Assembly (NCBI RefSeq): GCF_001610975.1
Contig: NZ_CP013342.1
Coordinates: 3,543,001 to 3,607,000 of the forward strand
DNA length: 64,000 nucleotides
Direction of reading: 5' to 3'
Source of the DNA: Sphingopyxis terrae subsp. terrae NBRC 15098
GTDB lineage: Bacteria; Pseudomonadota; Alphaproteobacteria; Sphingomonadales; Sphingomonadaceae
Position 1 is the first letter of the stretch. Each line of letters opens with the position of its first letter. Shown here piece after piece: positions 59,629 to 64,000 of this stretch. The position numbers were made by a program, and so were the translations under genes. The notes under the pieces were generated by a model. The model worked only from the letters and a program-made list of their open reading frames with translations. It was not told where the DNA came from and made no database searches.

Positions 59629-60645
59629 ATGAAAACGCGCCGCCTGGGCCAGAGCGCCATCCACGTCACCGACATCTGCATGGGCACGATGACTTTCGGC
59701 AGCCAGACCGATGAGGCCGAGGCGCTGCGCATCCTCGACCGCTGCTTCGACGAGGGGATCAATTTCTACGACACCGCCGAAGGCTATCCGGTACCGCCGG
59801 ACATCAAATGGGTCGGCCGCACCGAAGAGATCGTCGGTCGCTGGCTCAAGACCAAGAACCGCGACGCGATCATCCTCGCGACCAAGGTCTCGGGACCGAG
59901 CCATGTCTGGTTCAAATCGCCGTGCCGCGGCGGCATGACCGCGCTCGACCGCCACAACATCCGCACCGCGATCGAAGCAAGCCTAACGCGGCTGCAGACC
60001 GACTATGTCGACCTCTACCAGACGCACTGGCCCGACCATGACGCGCCCTATGACGAGATCATGGACGCGCTCGACGAGCTGGTCCGCGAAGGCAAGGTGC
60101 GCATCCTCGGCTGCTCGAACGAGACGAGCTGGGGCCTCATGAAATCGCTCGCGGCGTCGGAAAAGCTGGGGGTCGCCCGTTATCACACGATCCAGAATAA
60201 TTTCAGCCTCAACAACCGCCGCTTCGAGGACGAGCTGGCGCAGGTCTGCCGCCAGGAGGGCGTCAGCCTGATCCCCTATTCGCCGCTCGCCGGCGGCGTC
60301 CTGTCGGGCAAGTATCAGGGCGGCGCGACGCCCGAAGGCGCGCGCTTCTCCCGCTATCTGGCGATGGAGGGGCGGCAGGCCGCAATGGGCCGACGCTTCG
60401 TCAACGACAAGTCGCTCGCCGCCACCGAACGCTATCTCGCAATCGCCGCCGAGGCCGGCATCGACCCGGTGACGATGGCGACCGCCTGGTCGAAGCAGCA
60501 TGACTTCGTCGCCTCGACCATCGTCGGCGTCAGCGGCTACGACCAGCTCGAACCGATCCTCGCCGCAAAGGAGCTGGTGCTCGACGCCGCGCTGATGAAG
60601 ACGCTCGACCGCGTCGGCAAGGACATACTCTACCCGATGGGGTGA
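59629..60645 (+). CDS. Aldo/keto reductase (Tas-like)
   Basis: 338 aa NADPH-dependent TIM-barrel oxidoreductase. Motifs: CMGTMTFGSQTDEAEALRIL, catalytic Asp/Tyr in NFYDTAEGYPVPP, Lys in LATKVSG and His in QTHWPDHD, plus the YSPLAGGVLSGKY loop. Close in pattern to E. coli Tas. Its 3' end overlaps the convergent gene by 16 bases. Confidence 0.94.
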   Translation: MKTRRLGQSAIHVTDICMGTMTFGSQTDEAEALRILDRCFDEGINFYDTAEGYPVPPDIKWVGRTEEIVGRWLKTKNRDAIILATKVSGPSHVWFKSPCRGGMTALDRHNIRTAIEASLTRLQTDYVDLYQTHWPDHDAPYDEIMDALDELVREGKVRILGCSNETSWGLMKSLAASEKLGVARYHTIQNNFSLNNRRFEDELAQVCRQEGVSLIPYSPLAGGVLSGKYQGGATPEGARFSRYLAMEGRQAAMGRRFVNDKSLAATERYLAIAAEAGIDPVTMATAWSKQHDFVASTIVGVSGYDQLEPILAAKELVLDAALMKTLDRVGKDILYPMG

Positions 60646-61211
60646 TCGACACGGCGAAGCGTCGGCCATTCGAGGACGAGCGCCTCCCCACACCGTAAGC
60701 CCCGCCATGCCTTCGACACCGTATCGAAGGCAGCAAACACGTCGACTTGGACAGCGTCGATCCGCGCGCGCTCGTCGCTGCTGAGCGTTGTGCGCACGCG
60801 CGCAGCCTCGTCCACCGCCGCGCGCTGCGACGCGCTGTCCGAACGGGTCCGGCTGCGCCAACCGATGTCGAACAGGAAAGCGGCGAGCTCGGACAGTTCG
60901 CCTTCGCGCCCCTGCCCCTTCATCAGCGCTGCACCCTTCGCTGCCTGTTTGCGCGCCGCGCGGCAATGGGTCCTGGCATCGGCGCCTTCCGGGGCGCCGA
61001 TATGAAAGGACCCGGCATCCCCGCCCGCCGCAATCTGGCCGAACACGCCGCCTTTCAACCCGAGAAGCGCTTCGGCGACAAAATGCACCATGTCGTGCGG
61101 CAAGTCGGGATCGAAACCCGGCGCGGGATCCATCACCAGGGCCGGCGCCGACGCGCGATCGATCCGCATCGCGTAACGCCGCTCGCCCGACCGAATGAAA
61201 TGAACCCTCAT
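60630..61211 (-). CDS. Conserved hypothetical protein
   Basis: 193 aa, no signal peptide or membrane helix. N-terminal MRVHFIRSGERRYAMRIDR then PGFDPDLPHDMVHFVAEALLGLKGGVFGQIAAGG, a pattern I do not assign to a characterised family. Its start is 16 bases after the stop of the dienelactone-hydrolase-like gene, so it may be co-transcribed. ATG 61211 is used because upstream codons are low-complexity Arg-rich. Confidence 0.7.
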   Translation of the reverse strand: MRVHFIRSGERRYAMRIDRASAPALVMDPAPGFDPDLPHDMVHFVAEALLGLKGGVFGQIAAGGDAGSFHIGAPEGADARTHCRAARKQAAKGAALMKGQGREGELSELAAFLFDIGWRSRTRSDSASQRAAVDEAARVRTTLSSDERARIDAVQVDVFAAFDTVSKAWRGLRCGEALVLEWPTLRRVDHPIG

Positions 61212-61227
61212 CGCATCATCGGCGGCG

Positions 61228-62097
61228 TCAGAGCGCCGCCTTGAACAGCTCGAGCATCCGCCCCCACGCCTTTTCGGCTGCCGCCTCGTCATAGGCCCGG
61301 CCGTCGGGCGGGCACCAGCCGTGCATCGCGCCCTTATAGACCTCGACCTCGTGCCACTGCTTGCGCGGCAATAGGACCGCGTTCAGCCGGGTCTTTTCTT
61401 CAGGGTCCTTCGCATCGTCATTATCGGCGATCGCAAAGAGATACCCGGCGTCGCTCGCGGGGATCAACAGATGCGGGCTCTCGGGCTTGTCGGTCGCGAC
61501 CGATGCGCCGTGAAAGCTCGCCGCCGCCTTGACGCGCGCCGGGTTCAGCGCCGCGGTATAGATGACCATCGGCCCGCCCATGCAATAGCCCGCGGTGCCG
61601 ACCCCTCTCGCCGTATCGACCTCCGCCTGCGCATCGAGGAAGGCGAGATGCGCCTTGGCGTCGGTCTGCACGAGCGCGCGGTTCAGTTGCTTGAGATAGC
61701 CGAACAGCGTCTCGCGCACGCCGGGATCGTCGAAATCATGTCTTGCATAAACCACCGGCGCCTTCGCCCAGCGATAGAAGGGGTTGACGCACAGCACGGA
61801 ATAGCCCGCCCCGGCAAGCCGGTCAGCCATCTGGCGAAAGGCGGGGCGCAGCCCGCGAATGTCGGGCCACATCAGCACACCGGGATGCTTGCCCTCGCCG
61901 GGCGCGACGAAATAGGCGTCGACGGTGCCGTCGTCGGTCGTGATCGTGACGTCGCGTCCCTTGATCGTCCCAGCCGCACAGGCCGCGGCGGGCAGCATTG
62001 CCGCCACCGCCCCGACGCCCATCAGCGCGCCGAAGTCGCGGCGCCGCACGGGCAGACCGGCACGGTCAAGGTCGGCTTCGGTAAATTCATCGCACAT
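61228..62097 (-). CDS. Dienelactone hydrolase family protein with export signal
   Basis: 289 aa. N-terminal RRRDFGALMGVGAVAAMLPAAA is a twin-arginine-like signal, so export is likely. Hydrolase core has MWPDIRGLRP, nucleophile Cys in TAGYCMGGPM (Cys, as in dienelactone hydrolases), and His in GAMHGWCPPD. The natural substrate is unknown; the family includes carboxymethylenebutenolidases and other esterases. Confidence 0.9.
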   Translation of the reverse strand: MCDEFTEADLDRAGLPVRRRDFGALMGVGAVAAMLPAAACAAGTIKGRDVTITTDDGTVDAYFVAPGEGKHPGVLMWPDIRGLRPAFRQMADRLAGAGYSVLCVNPFYRWAKAPVVYARHDFDDPGVRETLFGYLKQLNRALVQTDAKAHLAFLDAQAEVDTARGVGTAGYCMGGPMVIYTAALNPARVKAAASFHGASVATDKPESPHLLIPASDAGYLFAIADNDDAKDPEEKTRLNAVLLPRKQWHEVEVYKGAMHGWCPPDGRAYDEAAAEKAWGRMLELFKAAL

Positions 62098-62232
62098 CGC
62101 ATCTCTCCTCGGGTGGGGTGGGCCGTGAGAAACGGCAGGAAACCGCCGCTCGTCACGCGCGATCAGGGTTCGCGCGGACGGATCGCCGGGTTACCCGCAG
62201 CCTAACCGGCCTTTCCCTTGCAGGACAGCAAT

Positions 62233-62904
62233 TTATGCGGTGGCTGCAATCGGCAGGCGGTGCAGCGTGGCGAAGTCCTCCGCAACATGGTGGACGCCAA
62301 CGGCGCGCAGCATCGCGCCATGCGCGCCGCGATCGACGATATGCCCGGCGCCGCAAAAGCCAACGACTGTCATCCCCGCGGCAAGCGCCGCCTGCGCGCC
62401 CGTCGGCGAATCCTCGATCGCCAGACAGGCGGCGGGATCGGCGCCGATACCCTTCGCCGCCGCCAGATAGATGTCGGGATGCGGCTTGCCGCGATCCCAG
62501 CCGTCGGCGCTGTAGACGTGCCGGCCGAAATGATGCGCAAGCCCGAAGCGGTCGAGCGACATGGCGATATAGGCAGGGCTGCTCGACGAGGCGATCGCGC
62601 GCGGCCGGTCGCCCAGCGTCGCCAGAAACTCGGGCGCGCCCGGCACCGGCGCAAAGCCCTCGGCAAAGCGCTCGCGCGCCCGCGCCCGGTGCTGCTCGCG
62701 AAAATCAGGTGGCAGCGGCCCGCCGAGCCGCACCTCGATCCGCCGCTGCGTCTCCTGCCAATTATGGCCGTAATAGTCGCGCAGACACTCGTCATAGCTC
62801 GTCGGCAGGCCGATCGCGGTCAGGCTTTCGGCAAGCGTCGTGTTGGCGCGCACCTCGCTGTCGGCGATGACGCCGTCGAAATCGAAAATGATGGCGGTGG
62901 GCAT
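62233..62904 (-). CDS. HAD-superfamily phosphatase (phosphoglucomutase-like)
   Basis: 223 aa. Motif I DFDGVIADS with nucleophile Asp, motif II SSSS region, motif III Lys in KPHPDIYLAA and motif IV IEDSPTGAQAA. The arrangement and cap match HAD subfamily IA enzymes such as phosphoglycolate-phosphatase or beta-phosphoglucomutase-like proteins. Substrate not determinable. ATG 62904; codons before it are not conserved. Confidence 0.93.
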   Translation of the reverse strand: MPTAIIFDFDGVIADSEVRANTTLAESLTAIGLPTSYDECLRDYYGHNWQETQRRIEVRLGGPLPPDFREQHRARARERFAEGFAPVPGAPEFLATLGDRPRAIASSSSPAYIAMSLDRFGLAHHFGRHVYSADGWDRGKPHPDIYLAAAKGIGADPAACLAIEDSPTGAQAALAAGMTVVGFCGAGHIVDRGAHGAMLRAVGVHHVAEDFATLHRLPIAATA

Positions 62905-62966
62905 TACGCGAAACTCATTATCTTCATACTTCACCGACAGAGCGGCCGGGGTCAGGAGACACAGTC

Positions 62967-63155
62967 ATGAAATTCATTACCCTGAAATCGCGCGGCGGCG
63001 ACTATCTCCTCGTTGCCGAAAATGTCGCCTGGCTTCGCGACTATGAAAATGGCCAGACGCAGGTCGGTATGGTCGGCGGTGCGCCGCTTCTGGTCGCCGG
63101 CAAGATCGACGACATTGCGGCGTCGATCCTGGCGCAAGCGAACGCGGCGGAGTGA
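62967..63155 (+). CDS. Small conserved hypothetical protein
   Basis: 62 aa: MKFITLKSRGGDYLLVAENV and a short mixed alpha/beta remainder with GMVGGAPLLVAGKIDDIAASIL. An AGGAGA Shine-Dalgarno lies 9 bases before the ATG, which supports translation. Function unknown; small sphingomonad proteins of similar design exist, to my knowledge without assigned role. Confidence 0.65.
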   Translation: MKFITLKSRGGDYLLVAENVAWLRDYENGQTQVGMVGGAPLLVAGKIDDIAASILAQANAAE

Positions 63156-63165
63156 ACCACCGGCC

Positions 63166-63579
63166 TCAAGGCATCACCGCGGCATCGCGCGCATAGCCCC
63201 ACGCCCCCTCGCCGGACCAGCCGCGCCCGTCGGGATAGACGAGCTTCAACCCGCTGAGCCGGTCGGGCGCGAACAGCCGCATGTTGACCCCCATCAGATC
63301 GACCGCGCCGCCCATCCGCTCGATCAGCCCTGCGGTCGCCGACCAATGCGTCGAACAGCCGCAGGTCGTACAGAAATGCAGATCCGAATTGGGGTTCACC
63401 CGGTCGGCGCGATTATAGGTCCGCGTTTCGCCCTCGATCGCGACGTCCTTCGGCGAATAATAGGCCCAGAGGATGCCGTGCGAAAGGCAGAGCGAGCAAT
63501 TGCACTCGGCCACCTCTTCGGGCGCCTTGGCAAGACGCACCGAGACGGCGCCGCAATGGCAGGTCGTGTTCCAGGTCAC
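63166..63579 (-). CDS. GFA-family zinc-cysteine protein
   Basis: 137 aa protein of the glutathione-dependent formaldehyde-activating family (DUF636/Mss4-like fold). Zinc cysteines: CHCG at 7-9, CNCSLC at 26-31 and CTTCGC near 70-75. Many members lack formaldehyde-related activity. Its ATG overlaps the glmS stop (ATGA). Confidence 0.93.
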   Translation of the reverse strand: MTWNTTCHCGAVSVRLAKAPEEVAECNCSLCLSHGILWAYYSPKDVAIEGETRTYNRADRVNPNSDLHFCTTCGCSTHWSATAGLIERMGGAVDLMGVNMRLFAPDRLSGLKLVYPDGRGWSGEGAWGYARDAAVMP

Positions 63580-64000
63580 TCCACCGTCACCGATTTCGCC
63601 AGATTGCGCGGCTGGTCGACGTCGGTCCCCTTCGCCACCGCCACGTGATAGGCCAGCAGTTGTACCGGCACCGCATAGACCAAGGGCGCGATCAGCGGGT
63701 GGACCTTGGGCATCTCGATCGTTGCCATGCAGCCGTCGCCGGCTTCGGCGAGGCCTTCCGCATCCGAAATCAGTACGACCTTCCCGCCGCGCGCCATCAC
63801 TTCCTGCATATTGCTGACGGTCTTTTCGAAGAGCGGCCCGCTGGGCGCGAGGACGATCACCGGAACCGCCTCGTCGATCAGTGCGATCGGTCCGTGCTTC
63901 ATCTCACCCGACGCATAGCCTTCGGCGTGAATATAGCTGATTTCCTTGAGCTTCAGCGCCCCTTCGAGCGCCAGCGGATAGTCGGGGCCGCGCCCCAGAT
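63576..64000 (-). CDS. glmS: Glucosamine-fructose-6-phosphate aminotransferase, C-terminal part
   Basis: The last 141 codons of a gene whose start lies beyond the window. The sequence is the second SIS isomerase domain: [32 protein letters not shown], and the family C-terminus [15 protein letters not shown]. It makes glucosamine 6-phosphate for peptidoglycan and LPS. Partial at its 5' end. Confidence 0.97.
   Translation of the reverse strand, partial: LGRGPDYPLALEGALKLKEISYIHAEGYASGEMKHGPIALIDEAVPVIVLAPSGPLFEKTVSNMQEVMARGGKVVLISDAEGLAEAGDGCMATIEMPKVHPLIAPLVYAVPVQLLAYHVAVAKGTDVDQPRNLAKSVTVE

Overview
The window is high-GC, gene-dense DNA from an alphaproteobacterium, most likely order Sphingomonadales (Sphingopyxis/Sphingomonas-like). 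This placement rests on the gene set and protein style: an endonuclease-type MutL, mreBCD-mrdA-rodA, an EipA (DUF1134) protein, petABC, and a trp cluster split into E / GDC. It is inference; no 16S gene is present. Most of the window is core chromosome with tight operons, many joined by 4-base ATGA overlaps.

Layout. 1-1605: C-terminally cut mutL (minus). 1805-7358: rod-shape operon mreB-mreC-mreD-mrdA-rodA. 7392-12035: four-gene minus operon for a tripartite ABC efflux pump (outer-membrane lipoprotein, membrane fusion protein, ATPase, MacB-like permease). 12379-14185: tRNA-Lys, an IS3-family element with recognisable terminal inverted repeats, and directly beyond it the last 32 codons of a destroyed TonB-dependent receptor. 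14245-18516: DUF3237 protein, Crp/Fnr regulator, pyrG, secG, tpiA. 18694-25697: ppiD, then trpE, a secreted MetX-like hydrolase, trpG, trpD, trpC. 25694-29254: a minus-strand set of three poorly known genes: a degenerate nucleotidyltransferase-like membrane protein, a hypothetical protein, and a kinase whose H-box histidine is glycine. 29487-34355: gyrA, DUF952, a dienoyl-CoA-reductase-like SDR, an alpha/beta hydrolase.

34401-41431 is an iron island: TonB, a catecholate-type siderophore receptor, a PiuC-type dioxygenase, and a minus operon (PepSY membrane protein, DUF2271, DUF4198, ApbE) that looks like a flavin-based extracytoplasmic electron-transfer module. The same 20-base palindromic site lies upstream of the receptor and upstream of the PepSY operon, which suggests a shared iron-responsive repressor. 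41520-46444: tRNA-Ser, eipA, a frameshifted small membrane gene, apt, and the cytochrome bc1 operon petABC. 46659-52728: trmL-hemF, two paralogous membrane proteins, lipB, a small lipoprotein, queE, queC and a small exported protein. 52853-55886: argD-argF-hslO operon. 56050-64000: lipoprotein plus CDF transporter, LLM oxidoreductase, divergent Lrp/LysE pair with a TTGCAA operator, aldo/keto reductase, dienelactone-hydrolase-like protein, HAD phosphatase, GFA protein and the 3' end of glmS.

The least explained parts are the pseudo-kinase operon, the predicted flavinylation module with its shared operator, the start-codon-sequestering hairpin in the IS element, and the hydrolase inside the trp cluster. 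No CRISPR array, prophage, rRNA operon or replication origin was seen.
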